A stretch of 64,000 nt of DNA from assembly GCA_017527205.1 (NCBI GenBank), contig JAFXQK010000006.1, forward strand, positions 19,461 to 83,460, read 5' to 3'. A program made the translations under genes and the position numbers. Under the pieces are notes generated by a model that had not been told where the DNA came from, made no database searches, and saw only the letters and a program-made list of their open reading frames with translations. The stretch comes from Lachnospiraceae bacterium. GTDB taxonomy: Bacteria > Bacillota > Clostridia > Lachnospirales > Lachnospiraceae. Numbering within the stretch: position 1 is the stretch's first letter; each line of letters opens with the position of its first letter. This document shows positions 7,892 to 19,015 of the stretch, piece by piece.

Positions 7892-8323
7892 TCATTTCTC
7901 TAAAAACTGATATAGTAACCTGTATAACTCTTTTGCCTCTTGCTCCGTCAGTGGTGATCTGCACTCTGAGAGCTTATTCGGTATGTCTTTGCATTTTTCC
8001 TTCAGCTCATTTCCTTTTTCCGTAATGCTTATCAGCGTGATTCTCTCATCCTCTTCGGAACGCTTCCTCGTCACATACCCTTCCTTTTCCAATCTTTTCA
8101 AAAGGGGGGTCAAAGTGCCTGCATCAAGATGAAGAATCTCTCCAAGCTGCCCCACGTTCACGCTTTCCTTATCCCAAAGAACCATAAAAACGATATACTG
8201 CGTATAGGTAAGTCCTAAAGGCTTAAGGTAAGGATTGTAAGCATTCACGATCTTTCTTGCACATGCATACAACGGAAAACAAAGCTGATTTTCAAGTTTT
8301 AACTGTTCATATTCCTGTGACAT
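7892..8323 (-). CDS. MarR/OhrR-family transcriptional regulator
   Basis: A 143-residue winged-helix protein. The N-terminal LCFPLYACARK with Cys15 matches the redox-sensing cysteine region of OhrR, a repressor inactivated by organic peroxides. The recognition helix is in DAGTLTPLLKRLEKEGY and the wing in RKRSEEDERITLISIT. It leads the operon with flavodoxin and radical SAM genes and probably controls it from a site in the promoter just upstream. No ohr peroxidase gene is visible here, so the signal is not certain. Confidence 0.85.
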   Translation of the reverse strand: MSQEYEQLKLENQLCFPLYACARKIVNAYNPYLKPLGLTYTQYIVFMVLWDKESVNVGQLGEILHLDAGTLTPLLKRLEKEGYVTRKRSEEDERITLISITEKGNELKEKCKDIPNKLSECRSPLTEQEAKELYRLLYQFLEK

Positions 8324-8352
8324 TTTTTTCCCTCTCTTATACCTTTTTTCAT

Positions 8353-8381
8353 ATTATATTGTGTCAAATATATTATGTCAA
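8353..8381 (-). promoter_or_regulatory. Consensus promoter with an internal 14-bp direct repeat
   Basis: On the minus strand a perfect TTGACA (8381-8376) and perfect TATAAT (8358-8353) are separated by 17 bp. The promoter consists of two near-identical 14-mers in tandem (TTGACATAATATAT and TTGACACAATATAA). Such a strong core promoter suggests control by repression, probably by the MarR protein it transcribes. Confidence 0.8.
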
Positions 8382-8390
8382 GAGTAAATT

Positions 8391-8433
8391 AAAAAAAGCT
8401 ACCTGCTTTGCAAAGATTTGCATTGCAGGTAGC
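8391..8433 (-). terminator. Rho-independent terminator of gyrA
   Basis: On the minus strand GCTACCTGC pairs with GCAGGTAGC (9 bp), with further pairing in the loop, followed by a T7 tract. It lies about 20 bp after the gyrA stop codon. Confidence 0.85.
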
Positions 8434-8451
8434 CATATTCATTGCTTAAAT

Positions 8452-11076
8452 TTACTCGTCCTCTTCTTCCTTCGGAAGGTTGATCTCCTTGTCGGGATCG
8501 TCCTCGACGTCCTCTAGGAAGCTCCTCTCGGCACCTTGCTCGGACTCGGCATATTCCGCCTCCACGCTGGCTTCCGCATCCTCGATGTTGTCAAATTCCT
8601 GATTTCCGTCAGAAATTTTCTCGCGAACCTTTGCGATCTGAGCGATCTTAACGCCATCCTTAAGGTTCATCATCTTTACGCCGGACGTGATTCTTCCAAG
8701 CTTGGAGATGTCCTGCATTCTCAGCTGGATAATGATGCCCTCGGTAGTGATCATCATGATCTCATTGTCATCATTCACGGCCTTTACGCCGACAACATAG
8801 CCTGTCTTTTCCGTGATCTTATAGCACTTCACGCCCTTACCGCCACGCTTTTGTACATGAAACTCATTTAGGTAAGTACGCTTTCCAAGACCGTTTTCAG
8901 AGACGATCAGCAGGGAATCACCCTGGCATTCTAGCTGCATGCCAATGATCTCATCCTGATCCTCCAGGTTCATGCCGATGACACCCATGGAGGTTCTTCC
9001 GGTCGGACGTACGTCAGTCTCCTTAAAGCGGATGCACTGGCCAAACTTTGTCACAAGGAAGATTTCGTCATCATTCTTGGTCGTCTTTACTTCAATCAGC
9101 TCATCATCATCCCTAAGGTTGATGGCGGCAAGACCATTCTTTCTGACGTTTTCATATTCCACGAGGGAGGTCTTCTTTACAATGCCCTTGCGGGTTACCA
9201 TAAAGAGGTTCTTTTCCTCCTCATATTCCTTGATCGGAATCATTGCGGTAATCTTCTCACCAGCATTGAGCTGCAGGAGATTCACAATCGCCGTTCCTCT
9301 CGCAGTTCTTCCGGCTTCGGGAATTTCGTAAGCCTTTAAGCGGTACACACGGCCCATATTGGTAAAGAAGTTCAGGTAATGATGATTTGTCGTCATCAGC
9401 AGATCCTCGATATAGTCATCCTCGATGGTCTGCATGCCCTTAATACCTTTTCCGCCACGGTTCTGCGCCTTGAAATTATCCACCGTCATGCGCTTGATGT
9501 AGCCAAGCTTTGTCATGGCGATTACGGTATTTTCGTGAGGAATCATGTCCTCGATGGAGATGTCAAACTCATCAAAGCCGATCTTACTTCTTCTGTCATC
9601 GCCATATTTGATCGCAATGATTTGGATTTCCTCCTTGATGACGCCAAGAAGAAGCTTTTCATCTGCAAGAATGGCCTTTAATTCAGCGATTCTTGCAACG
9701 AGCTCCTTGTGCTCGTCCTCAAGCTTAGCTCTCTCCAAGCCTGTCAACGCACGCAGTCTCATGTCAACAATGGCCTGCGCCTGCACGTCGGAAAGTTCAA
9801 AGCGCTCAATCAGGCGATCCTTTGCTTCCTGCGTATTCTGGCTGCTTCGGATAATGGAAATGACTTCGTCAATGAAATCCAGTGCCTTTAAGAGACCCTG
9901 TAAAATGTGATCTCGTTCCTCCGCCTTATTTAAATCATACTTGGTGCGGCGGGTAACGACGTCCTCCTGATGCTTAATGTAGTAATTCAGCATATCAAGG
10001 AGGCTCATGACCTTAGGTTCATTATTTACCAGCGCGAGCATAATCACGCCAAAGGTATCCTGCAGCTGGGTATGCTTATAAAGTTGGTTCAAAACGACGT
10101 TCGGATTGGCATCACGGCGAAGCTCAATGACAACTCTGACACCCTCGCGGTTGGACTCATCGCGGATGTCCGTAATGCCGTCGATTTTCTTTAGTTTAAC
10201 GAGCTCGGCAATCTTGATGATCAGATTTGCCTTGTTCACCATGTAGGGAAGCTCCGTGGCAATGATCTGATTCTTTCCGTTGGGAAGCGTCTCGATATTG
10301 GTCACGGCACGCACGCGAATCTTGCCACGGCCCGTGCGATAGGCTTCTTCGCAGCCTTTGGTACCAAGAATTAAGCCACCCGTCGGAAAATCCGGTGCCT
10401 TGACGATCTCTAAAATTTCATCGATGGAGGTCTCACGGTTTTCCTGAATCTTATTGTCAATAATTTTGACAACGGCCTGTACGACCTCACGAAGATTGTG
10501 AGGCGGAATGTTCGTCGCCATACCGACGGCAATACCCGTGGTACCGTTTACCAAAAGGTTCGGATAACGTGAGGGAAGAACAACAGGCTCTTTTTCGGTG
10601 TCATCAAAGTTCGGTACAAAGTCTACGGTATCCTTTCCGATGTCAGCGAGGAGCTCCATACTGATCTTAGAAAGCCTTGCCTCCGTGTAACGCATGGCAG
10701 CCGCACCGTCTCCGTCCATGGATCCAAAGTTACCATGGCCATCCACCAAGGGATATCTGGTATTCCAATCCTGCGCCATGTTAACCAATGCGCCGTAGAT
10801 GGAGCTGTCACCATGGGGATGGTATTTACCCATGGTATCACCGACAATACGCGCACTCTTACGATGCGGCTTGTCAGGACCGTTATTCAACTCAATCATG
10901 GAATAAAGCACACGTCTTTGCACTGGCTTTAAGCCATCGCGCACGTCCGGAAGGGCTCGCGCCGCAATAACGCTCATGGCATAATCGATATAGAATGTTT
11001 CCATTCTTTCTTTCAGATCAACCTCATGAATCTTATCAAATTCACTTGGCTTCTGATCAAAAATATCGTCGTTCAT
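8452..11076 (-). CDS. gyrA: DNA gyrase subunit A
   Basis: The 874-residue breakage-reunion subunit of gyrase, which with GyrB introduces negative supercoils. The N-terminal domain has [20 protein letters not shown], the quinolone region [12 protein letters not shown] and the active-site tyrosine in [11 protein letters not shown]. The C-terminal DNA-wrapping domain has repeated blades and a GyrA-box-like QNRGGKG. The tail is strongly acidic (EEEDE end). The ATG at 11076 has AGAGGA upstream and is preferred over an upstream in-frame GTG. By alignment from memory, the position of E. coli Asp87 is Gly here. gyrB ends about 45 bp upstream, so the two are probably co-transcribed. Confidence 0.97.
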   Translation of the reverse strand: MNDDIFDQKPSEFDKIHEVDLKERMETFYIDYAMSVIAARALPDVRDGLKPVQRRVLYSMIELNNGPDKPHRKSARIVGDTMGKYHPHGDSSIYGALVNMAQDWNTRYPLVDGHGNFGSMDGDGAAAMRYTEARLSKISMELLADIGKDTVDFVPNFDDTEKEPVVLPSRYPNLLVNGTTGIAVGMATNIPPHNLREVVQAVVKIIDNKIQENRETSIDEILEIVKAPDFPTGGLILGTKGCEEAYRTGRGKIRVRAVTNIETLPNGKNQIIATELPYMVNKANLIIKIAELVKLKKIDGITDIRDESNREGVRVVIELRRDANPNVVLNQLYKHTQLQDTFGVIMLALVNNEPKVMSLLDMLNYYIKHQEDVVTRRTKYDLNKAEERDHILQGLLKALDFIDEVISIIRSSQNTQEAKDRLIERFELSDVQAQAIVDMRLRALTGLERAKLEDEHKELVARIAELKAILADEKLLLGVIKEEIQIIAIKYGDDRRSKIGFDEFDISIEDMIPHENTVIAMTKLGYIKRMTVDNFKAQNRGGKGIKGMQTIEDDYIEDLLMTTNHHYLNFFTNMGRVYRLKAYEIPEAGRTARGTAIVNLLQLNAGEKITAMIPIKEYEEEKNLFMVTRKGIVKKTSLVEYENVRKNGLAAINLRDDDELIEVKTTKNDDEIFLVTKFGQCIRFKETDVRPTGRTSMGVIGMNLEDQDEIIGMQLECQGDSLLIVSENGLGKRTYLNEFHVQKRGGKGVKCYKITEKTGYVVGVKAVNDDNEIMMITTEGIIIQLRMQDISKLGRITSGVKMMNLKDGVKIAQIAKVREKISDGNQEFDNIEDAEASVEAEYAESEQGAERSFLEDVEDDPDKEINLPKEEEDE

Positions 11077-11120
11077 GGTTCCTCTTTCTGTCTGCACAGA
11101 CTAAAGTAATTTTTTATAAA

Positions 11121-13322
<2,202 letters not shown>

Positions 13323-13403
13323 CTAACATGCTCCTTAAATATCTCTAATAAATTCTCAATCGCTAATAAATTTTCAATATCTCAAAATCACGTTCCAAAA
13401 ACA

Positions 13404-14492
13404 TTAATTATTCATGATATCTACCGTCCCGTTTGTGACTTTGTAAACTCTGTCGATCTCAAACCGATTGTTTACAAATTCCTCCAAACCAGTACAGGTA
13501 ATGATTGTCTGAATCGTTCCAATACTGTTTAACAAATAATTTTGGCGATTGCTGTCAAGCTCCGACAACACGTCATCCAACAAAAGAATTGGCGTATCCT
13601 TCGTAATTTTCTTTACCAATTCTATTTCCGAAAGCTTTAAGGACAATGCTGCCGTCCTCTGCTGACCCTGAGAACCAAATTTCCGAATGTCAACGTCCCC
13701 GATTAAGAAGGAAAAATCATCCCTGTGAGGACCAACCGTCGTCATTTTTGAACGAACGTCTCTCTCCTGATTTTCCTGAAGCTTTTTCTCAAAAGCATCC
13801 ATCTCCACGTCAGGTTCGTATACAATCTTAATTTTCTCCCGGCCGCCGGAAAGACTATAATGTATCCCCTCAATAATTTCATTGAGCTGCTCAACAAAAA
13901 GCTTTCTTCTCTCAATGATTTTACTTCCATAGGAAACCAGCTGCATGTCCCAAATATTTAAGGTCTCCCGAAGCTGAGGATTAAAATACATGTCCTTCAG
14001 CAGGGTATTTCGCTGATCTACAATCTTGTTGTAATTACTCAGATTATAAAAATAAAAGCTGTCCAGCTGGCAAAGCTCCATGTCAACAAAGCGTCTTCTC
14101 TCAGAAGGACCGTTTTTAATGATTCCAAGATCCTCCGGCGAAAAGAACACCACGTTACAAAGACCAATTAAATCAGCGGCCTTTTTTACCCTTTGTCCAT
14201 CAATGGCAAGTCCCTTCGACTTATTTTTTCGAAGATGCATGTCAATACGGGTATCCACGTTTTCTTTTTCAATCACTGTCCTAATGTGAGCTTCTTCCTT
14301 ATCGAAATTGATAATATCCCTATCCTTGCTGCCCTTATGGGACTTTGTCGTGGCAGAAACATAAATGGCTTCCAGGATATTGGTCTTTCCCTGCGCATTA
14401 TCCCCATACAAAATATTTGTTCCAGGACTAAATTCCAAGGAAAGATGATCATAATTTCGGTAATCAGACAACTCTATGGATTTAATGATCAT
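13404..14492 (-). CDS. recF: DNA replication and repair protein RecF
   Basis: A 362-residue SMC-like ATPase that loads RecA at gaps with RecO and RecR. Walker A is GDNAQGKTN (residues 30-38), and the Walker B/D-loop region is ILLLDDVLSELD. The signature region is near KFGSQGQQRTAALSLKL. The length fits the family. The start overlaps the stop of yaaA by 4 bp (ATGA), so translation is probably coupled. Confidence 0.96.
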   Translation of the reverse strand: MIIKSIELSDYRNYDHLSLEFSPGTNILYGDNAQGKTNILEAIYVSATTKSHKGSKDRDIINFDKEEAHIRTVIEKENVDTRIDMHLRKNKSKGLAIDGQRVKKAADLIGLCNVVFFSPEDLGIIKNGPSERRRFVDMELCQLDSFYFYNLSNYNKIVDQRNTLLKDMYFNPQLRETLNIWDMQLVSYGSKIIERRKLFVEQLNEIIEGIHYSLSGGREKIKIVYEPDVEMDAFEKKLQENQERDVRSKMTTVGPHRDDFSFLIGDVDIRKFGSQGQQRTAALSLKLSEIELVKKITKDTPILLLDDVLSELDSNRQNYLLNSIGTIQTIITCTGLEEFVNNRFEIDRVYKVTNGTVDIMNN

Positions 14493-14704
14493 GCCTTTTG
14501 CTCCACTTTTACTTTACTGCCCTGATATTCCACAATATCTCCAGCCACAATCTTCCGACCTCTTCTGGTATCAATTTCTCCATTGACCTTTACAAGTCCG
14601 TCCTGGATCACAAGCTTTGCATCCACGCCGGATTCAACCAGCCCCGCCAGCTTCAAAACCTGTCCCAGCTTAATAAATTCATCCTTAATCCTAACAACTT
14701 CCAT
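14489..14704 (-). CDS. yaaA: S4-domain RNA-binding protein YaaA
   Basis: A 71-residue single S4 domain (LGQVLKLAGLVESGVDAK; VKVNGEIDTRRGRKI) found next to recF in many Firmicutes. It probably binds structured RNA, for instance on the ribosome, but its exact role is not settled. It overlaps recF by 4 bp. A sizeable gap with two palindromic repeats separates it from dnaN upstream; a TATAAT at 14874-14869 on the minus strand may belong to its promoter but lacks a clear -35. Confidence 0.9.
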   Translation of the reverse strand: MEVVRIKDEFIKLGQVLKLAGLVESGVDAKLVIQDGLVKVNGEIDTRRGRKIVAGDIVEYQGSKVKVEQKA

Positions 14705-14728
14705 ATACTTCCCCTTAGAAATATGCAG

Positions 14729-14803
14729 AACTCGGGGCTTTGGACTTTATAGTCTTTCCACTAACCATTTGACCTGGAAAGACCATAAAGTCCATCCCCT
14801 CGA
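14729..14803. repeat. 75-bp palindromic element, copy A
   Basis: It begins AACTCGGGGCTTTGG and ends CCCCTCGA. An 18-bp stem (GGACTTTAT-a-GTCTTTCC with its complement, one mismatch) encloses a loop containing TTTGACC. Same length, ends and loop core as copy C at 36141-36215, but much of the stem differs with the partner strand changed to match. It lies upstream of yaaA. Confidence 0.8.
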
Positions 14804-14900
14804 AATATCGTACAATCTAACTTATTATTAATAAAATGATAAATAACTTAAAATAATAGCTATAAAAAATTATACTCTATATCGTATATTTATTTATGTT

Positions 14901-14920
14901 ATCTATGATCTGTCATAGAT
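14901..14920. other. Short inverted repeat in the AT-rich yaaA-dnaN gap
   Basis: ATCTATGA and TCATAGAT flank TCTG, a perfect 8-bp inverted repeat. The surrounding 14804-14939 is AT-rich and otherwise shows nothing recognisable beyond a -10-like TATAAT. Confidence 0.4.
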
Positions 14921-14939
14921 TTCTACGACTTTTCCATAC

Positions 14940-15120
14940 CTCGAGGGGTCGTTTTAACCATGTCTCTACGGCATGTGTTCCAGCCGTCAGTACTTAGTTG
15001 GCGTATGCTGTCGGAGCCGTCACAATGTGACGGTTTCGATCAGCGACAACTTAGTACTGATACGGCGAACCCATAGCGCGAGCGTGCCGTAGAGACATGA
15101 TTAAATACAGACCCCGAGTT
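14940..15120. repeat. 181-bp near-perfect hairpin element, copy B
   Basis: The ends are CTCGAGGGG and CCCCGAG, the same terminal motif as the 75-bp elements but in reverse orientation. Nested pairings run through the whole element: GGGGTC/GACCCC, then 15 bp of CATGTCTCTACGGCA with its complement, then GTTC/GAAC, GCCGT/ACGGC, CAGTACT/AGTACTG, and a central CCGTCACAATGTGACGG. On the minus strand it begins only 2 bp after the dnaN stop codon, so it would form the 3' end of that mRNA. Confidence 0.8.
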
Positions 15121-15122
15121 TA

Positions 15123-16232
15123 TCAAGAAACCGTCGTAAAGTTTACGGGAAGAACCAGATAAATATACGACTCCTCCTCGTTCTTGATGAAGCAAGGTGC
15201 TTTGGAGTTCACCATGTAAAGATCCACTTCCTCATCATCAATGACTCTCAGTGCATCAATCAAAAACTTTGGATTAAATCCAATCATTAAATCCTTTCCC
15301 TGCTTTTCAACGTCAATTTCTTCATTCATGCTGCCGAGGGTAGAATTAATTTTCAGTTCAATAAATCCATCCGTTATATTGATGATAATTGGCTTTTTGT
15401 CTCCCTCTTTCACAAGAAGGGTAGCTCTGTCGATACAGTTCAAAAGCTCCTTCTTATTGACTCTGACCTTGGTCTCATAATCGCTGGATAGCATCTGCTC
15501 AACCTTAAAATATTCACCCTCAATCAATCTGGAAACAACTAAGGTATCATCAAATTCAAATAAAATATGATTATTCGTAAAGGAAATGATCACGTCCTTA
15601 TCCGCATCTCCGGGAATGATCTTAGAAATCTCATTCAAGGTCTTTCCTGGAACGATCAGACGAGCGGGTTCATAATGATCCTTAAGACTTATTTTACGAA
15701 TGGAAATTCTATGGCCATCCAAAGAAACCACCTTTAGTTCACTTCCATTAATCTCAAAGAGCTCACCAGTCATCAGCTTGTTATTTTCGTTGTCAGAGAT
15801 GGAGAAGATCGTCTGACGGATCACTTCCTTCAGCGTAAACTGGCTAATTAACACCTGATTGTTCTTCTCAACGATGGGAAGATACGAAAAATCCTCTCCT
15901 GATTTTCCAATGATGGTAAAATTCGCTTTTTCACACTTAATAAAGGTTTTAAAGGATCCGTCAGATTCAATGGTAACGTCACTGTCAGGAAGCTTTCTAA
16001 TAATGTCTAAGAACATCTTTGCGTCCAGAGCAATGATGCCTTTTTCAATAATGTCGCCTTCTATGACGGTTTCCATGCCAAGCTCCATGTCATTGGCAGT
16101 TAACTTTATCATATTTTTCGTACAATCTACAAGAATACATTCAAGAATGGACATCGTCGTCTTATTAGGAACGGCCTTCGATACAATCTGTAATCCGGAT
16201 AAAAGATTAGATTTAGAGCAAATAAATTTCAT
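15123..16232 (-). CDS. dnaN: DNA polymerase III beta subunit (sliding clamp)
   Basis: The 369-residue processivity clamp, which forms a ring of two subunits, each with three similar domains. It starts MKFICSKSNLLSGLQIVSKAV, typical of DnaN, and ends IYLVLPVNF, near the peptide-binding pocket. Two in-frame ATGs lie upstream, but AAGGGAG is 11 bp from the MKF start and only 2 bp from the nearest alternative. It lies downstream of dnaA, with a 279-bp gap holding DnaA-like boxes and an extended -10 promoter. Confidence 0.96.
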   Translation of the reverse strand: MKFICSKSNLLSGLQIVSKAVPNKTTMSILECILVDCTKNMIKLTANDMELGMETVIEGDIIEKGIIALDAKMFLDIIRKLPDSDVTIESDGSFKTFIKCEKANFTIIGKSGEDFSYLPIVEKNNQVLISQFTLKEVIRQTIFSISDNENNKLMTGELFEINGSELKVVSLDGHRISIRKISLKDHYEPARLIVPGKTLNEISKIIPGDADKDVIISFTNNHILFEFDDTLVVSRLIEGEYFKVEQMLSSDYETKVRVNKKELLNCIDRATLLVKEGDKKPIIINITDGFIELKINSTLGSMNEEIDVEKQGKDLMIGFNPKFLIDALRVIDDEEVDLYMVNSKAPCFIKNEEESYIYLVLPVNFTTVS

Positions 16233-16352
16233 AACGTGCATATCTCCCTTCAGCATCTATTGTACCAGTCTGTGACCCCTATAGATAATAAATAAAAAAG
16301 AAAGATCGTATTCTTCTTAGTAATAGGAGTTGATATGTGCAAAACCACTCTT

Positions 16353-16381
16353 ATTATACCATTTTTAAGGGAAAAATGGAA
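16353..16381 (-). promoter_or_regulatory. Extended -10 promoter for dnaN
   Basis: On the minus strand TGGTATAAT carries a perfect -10 (16358-16353) with an upstream TG; a weak TTCCAT lies 17 bp upstream of it. It is about 120 bp before the dnaN ATG. Confidence 0.55.
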
Positions 16382-16390
16382 TGAAAAACT

Positions 16391-16478
16391 AGTGAATAAT
16401 TTAGGAAAAAGTCATTATTTTTCAAAAGTTATTCACAACCCATTTGAAACCAAAAATTCATGAAAAAAGTTATCGACA
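16391..16478. other. DnaA-like boxes between dnaA and dnaN
   Basis: Three near-consensus 9-mers are seen: TTATTCACT (minus strand, 16391-16399), TTATTCACA (plus, 16429-16437) and TTATCGACA (plus, 16470-16478). With the stronger cluster on the other side of dnaA this resembles the bipartite origins of Firmicutes. Confidence 0.6.
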
Positions 16479-16511
16479 TGCTTCCACGTCCTGTTCTAAT
16501 TCTTTCCACGT

Positions 16512-17891
16512 TTAGGATGGGTTTATCTTCTTTTCAATGACCTCCAGCTTATTTTTCAGATCCTTATTGGTCTCCATTTCAGATTCAATCTTAGAGCATC
16601 CGTGGATGATGGTGGTATGGTCCTTTTTATTAAGAAGCTTTGCAATATTTGTGTATGAAGTATCCGTCAGCTTTCTGCAAAGATACATAATGATTTGCCT
16701 GGGCAAAACAAACTCTGCATTTCTCTTTTTTGAGGTAATGTCCTCTGATTTTACGCCAAAATGCTCAGAAACCACGTCTATAATCAAATTTGGAGTGATT
16801 TCATTGGTTTTGTTAGGATCAATCATGTCCTTTAAGGCTTCTTCCGCAACGGCCAGGGTGATGTCCTGATCGAGCTTATTGAGCTTTGCAAAGGCAACGA
16901 TCTTATTAAATGCACCCTCCAGCTCACGAATGTTGGACTTAATGTTGTTTGCAATGTATTGAATGACTTCCTCAGAAATCTTCTTATCACAGGATTCTGC
17001 ATTTTTCCGAAGAATGGCAACCTTTGTCTCATAATCAGGTGGCTGAATGTCTGCCGTCAGACCCCATTCGAATCTGGAACGGAAGCGCTCGTCTAAGGCA
17101 CTCATCTGCTTTGGTGGCTTATCTGAGGAAAGAATGATCTGTTTTCCCGTGGCATGAAGGACGTTAAAGGTATTGAAAAATTCCTCCTGCGTACTTTCCT
17201 TACCGATAATGAACTGAACGTCATCGACCATCAAAACGTCAACGGTTCTATATTTTTCGCGAAGCTTCGTCATGGAAGCAGCATTACCACTACGAATGGA
17301 TTCAATCACCTCATTCGTGAATTCCTCACTGGTGACATAGAGCACCTTCATATTGGGATGGTTGTCCAAAATCATGTGACCTATGGAATGCATTAAGTGA
17401 GTCTTTCCAAGTCCCGGACCTCCATAGAGATATAAAGGGTTGTAGGTGATCACAGGATAAGACTCTGCTACGGCCAAGGAAGAAGCATGTGCAAATTTAT
17501 TGTTGCTACCAACGACAAAAGTATCAAAACGATATCTGGGAATCAGATTTGCATTTTCATGATTCACGTTATTCGTCATGGTATGGTCAGTACTCTTTTC
17601 CGCCGTCCCAGCGTTAAGATTGGAATTCTGACTGTTTTCCAATAAGAAATTTACTTCATAATTATGATCAAACATCTCCGTGATGGTTACTTTAAAGAAG
17701 TTTGTGAACTTCTTAGAGATGTAATCCAGGGCGCTCGCCTGATCGGAAGGAATCAAAATATTGACCACGTCATTCGTCACGTCGTGGAATTTCAATGATT
17801 CAATCCAAGTATGATAAGAAATGTCAGAGAGGTTGTATTCCCTTCTGACTGTTTCTTTAATGTCATTCCAGCTTTCTTTCATAATTTCCAT
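16512..17891 (-). CDS. dnaA: Chromosomal replication initiator DnaA
   Basis: The AAA+ initiator that melts oriC and recruits helicase. It has 459 residues from the chosen ATG (MEIMKESW). Domain I spans about 1-85, a short linker follows, and the AAA+ core has Walker A GGPGLGKTH (157-165) and Walker B VLMVDDVQF. C-terminal domain IV ends with the box-binding signature DHTTIIHGCSKIE. A TTG eight codons upstream is also open but less likely; AGG lies 9 bp before the chosen ATG. The next ATG (MKES) cannot be excluded. Its promoter lies about 100 bp upstream at the edge of oriC. Confidence 0.96.
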   Translation of the reverse strand: MEIMKESWNDIKETVRREYNLSDISYHTWIESLKFHDVTNDVVNILIPSDQASALDYISKKFTNFFKVTITEMFDHNYEVNFLLENSQNSNLNAGTAEKSTDHTMTNNVNHENANLIPRYRFDTFVVGSNNKFAHASSLAVAESYPVITYNPLYLYGGPGLGKTHLMHSIGHMILDNHPNMKVLYVTSEEFTNEVIESIRSGNAASMTKLREKYRTVDVLMVDDVQFIIGKESTQEEFFNTFNVLHATGKQIILSSDKPPKQMSALDERFRSRFEWGLTADIQPPDYETKVAILRKNAESCDKKISEEVIQYIANNIKSNIRELEGAFNKIVAFAKLNKLDQDITLAVAEEALKDMIDPNKTNEITPNLIIDVVSEHFGVKSEDITSKKRNAEFVLPRQIIMYLCRKLTDTSYTNIAKLLNKKDHTTIIHGCSKIESEMETNKDLKNKLEVIEKKINPS

Positions 17892-17982
17892 AAAAAAGTA
17901 CCTAAACCTTCCCAATCAAATGTCTAGATTTGGTGTCTAAGACCGAAAAAGCCATATAAACCGACACTAAACCATCGTACTA

Positions 17983-18011
17983 ATTCTATAATAAATCAGA
18001 AAAATTTTCAA
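17983..18011 (-). promoter_or_regulatory. Promoter for dnaA
   Basis: On the minus strand TTGAAA (18011-18006) and TAGAAT (17988-17983) are 17 bp apart. DnaA boxes start about 40 bp upstream, which would allow autoregulation. Confidence 0.6.
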
Positions 18012-18052
18012 ATGTAAGTTATGAACGTTTTTTAACCCTTTTCGATAAAAAG

Positions 18053-18295
18053 TTATCCACGTCATGTTGATAATTATGGTTATAAATAGGGTATTTTAAT
18101 GGACACGTGGATATTTTTTAAAATAGGTGGATAAGTTATTCAATCATCTTCTCCCATGTTTTGACAGTATTTTCTAAGAATATTCACAATTTCTTTCACA
18201 AATTAATGGCAGATAAAACACAGATATCCACAAGAAGTGAATAATGTGTGGATATCTTGCATATTAATTTTTTATGTGTATATGTATGTGGATAA
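18053..18295. other. oriC: DnaA-box cluster
   Basis: DnaA boxes are seen on both strands: TTATCCACG (18053-18061), TATCCACGT (minus, 18105-18113), TTATCCACC (minus, 18126-18134), a TATTCACA variant (18181-18188), ATATCCACA (18224-18232), ATATCCACA (minus, 18247-18255) and a perfect TTATCCACA (minus, 18287-18295). A very AT-rich stretch at about 18296-18370, rich in A and T runs, could be the unwinding element. The divergent dnaA and rpmH genes and the switch of gene direction agree with an origin here. Confidence 0.9.
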
Positions 18296-18370
18296 GTGTA
18301 TAAAAGAAAATTCTAAAATTTTACGATTTCTAAATTTTCTTTATTTTTAGGGATTTTTATAATTTTTTTC

Positions 18371-18399
18371 TTGACACAGACCTTTATTTTTTATACAAT
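18371..18399 (+). promoter_or_regulatory. Promoter for rpmH
   Basis: TTGACA (18371-18376) and TACAAT (18394-18399) are 17 bp apart, about 45 bp upstream of the rpmH ATG. Confidence 0.75.
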
Positions 18400-18441
18400 C
18401 AATATGCTATTTTCCTGTAAAAGTAAAGGAGGTGCCTGACC

Positions 18442-18576
18442 ATGAAGATGACATATCAGCCTAAAAAGCGTTCACATGCCAGAGTACATGGCTTTAGAGC
18501 TAGAATGAGTACTGCCGGCGGAAGAAAAGTATTAGCAGCAAGACGCGCAAAGGGAAGAAAAAAGCTTTCCGCTTAA
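18442..18576 (+). CDS. rpmH: 50S ribosomal protein L34
   Basis: A 44-residue, very basic protein ([18 protein letters not shown] at the start, [11 protein letters not shown] at the end), which is the full length of L34. It is a structural protein of the large ribosomal subunit. AAAGGAGGTG is a strong ribosome binding site 9 bp before the ATG. It opens the conserved rpmH-rnpA-yidD-yidC-khpB run. Confidence 0.97.
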   Translation: MKMTYQPKKRSHARVHGFRARMSTAGGRKVLAARRAKGRKKLSA

Positions 18577-18594
18577 AAGATATAAACTGCTATA

Positions 18595-18619
18595 GGTCAC
18601 AGAAATGTGACCTTTTTTT
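18595..18619 (+). terminator. Terminator or attenuator between rpmH and rnpA
   Basis: GGTCACA and TGTGACC form a 7-bp stem with a GAAA loop followed by T7. It would lower expression of rnpA relative to rpmH; some read-through is expected because no separate rnpA promoter is evident. Confidence 0.8.
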
Positions 18620-18658
18620 CTCTGAAATTTAAGAAATAGAAATTTAAGGTTTTAAGTT

Positions 18659-19006
18659 ATGAAATTTTCGGAATCCTTAAAGAAAAATCACCAATTCCAA
18701 TTTGTTTACAAGAATGGCAAATCATATGCCAACAAATATTTTGTAATGATAATAAAGGAAAATGGCCTTGAGAAAAACAGAATTGGAATCAGCGTGAGTA
18801 AGAAAGTGGGAAACAGTGTGGTGAGACATCGCATTGCCAGACTGGTTCGAGAAAGCTATCGGTTACATGAGAGCGTATTCAATAGTGGTTTGGATATTGT
18901 AATCGTTGCAAGAAGCTCTGCCGCGCAGGCAAGTTATTATGACGTGGAAAGTGCCCTGCTCCATCTTGCAAAGCTCCATAAGATCATAAAAGTTTATCTA
19001 TATTAA
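18659..19006 (+). CDS. rnpA: Ribonuclease P protein component
   Basis: A 115-residue basic protein that binds the RNase P RNA and assists in removing 5' leaders from pre-tRNAs. The family signature is seen around RIGISVSKKVGNSVVRHRIARLVRESYR (residues about 40-68, split here only in description), with the RNR-like basic helix. AAGG lies upstream of the ATG. It is followed after 9 bp by yidD. Confidence 0.95.
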   Translation: MKFSESLKKNHQFQFVYKNGKSYANKYFVMIIKENGLEKNRIGISVSKKVGNSVVRHRIARLVRESYRLHESVFNSGLDIVIVARSSAAQASYYDVESALLHLAKLHKIIKVYLY

Positions 19007-19015
19007 AACTTGTTT

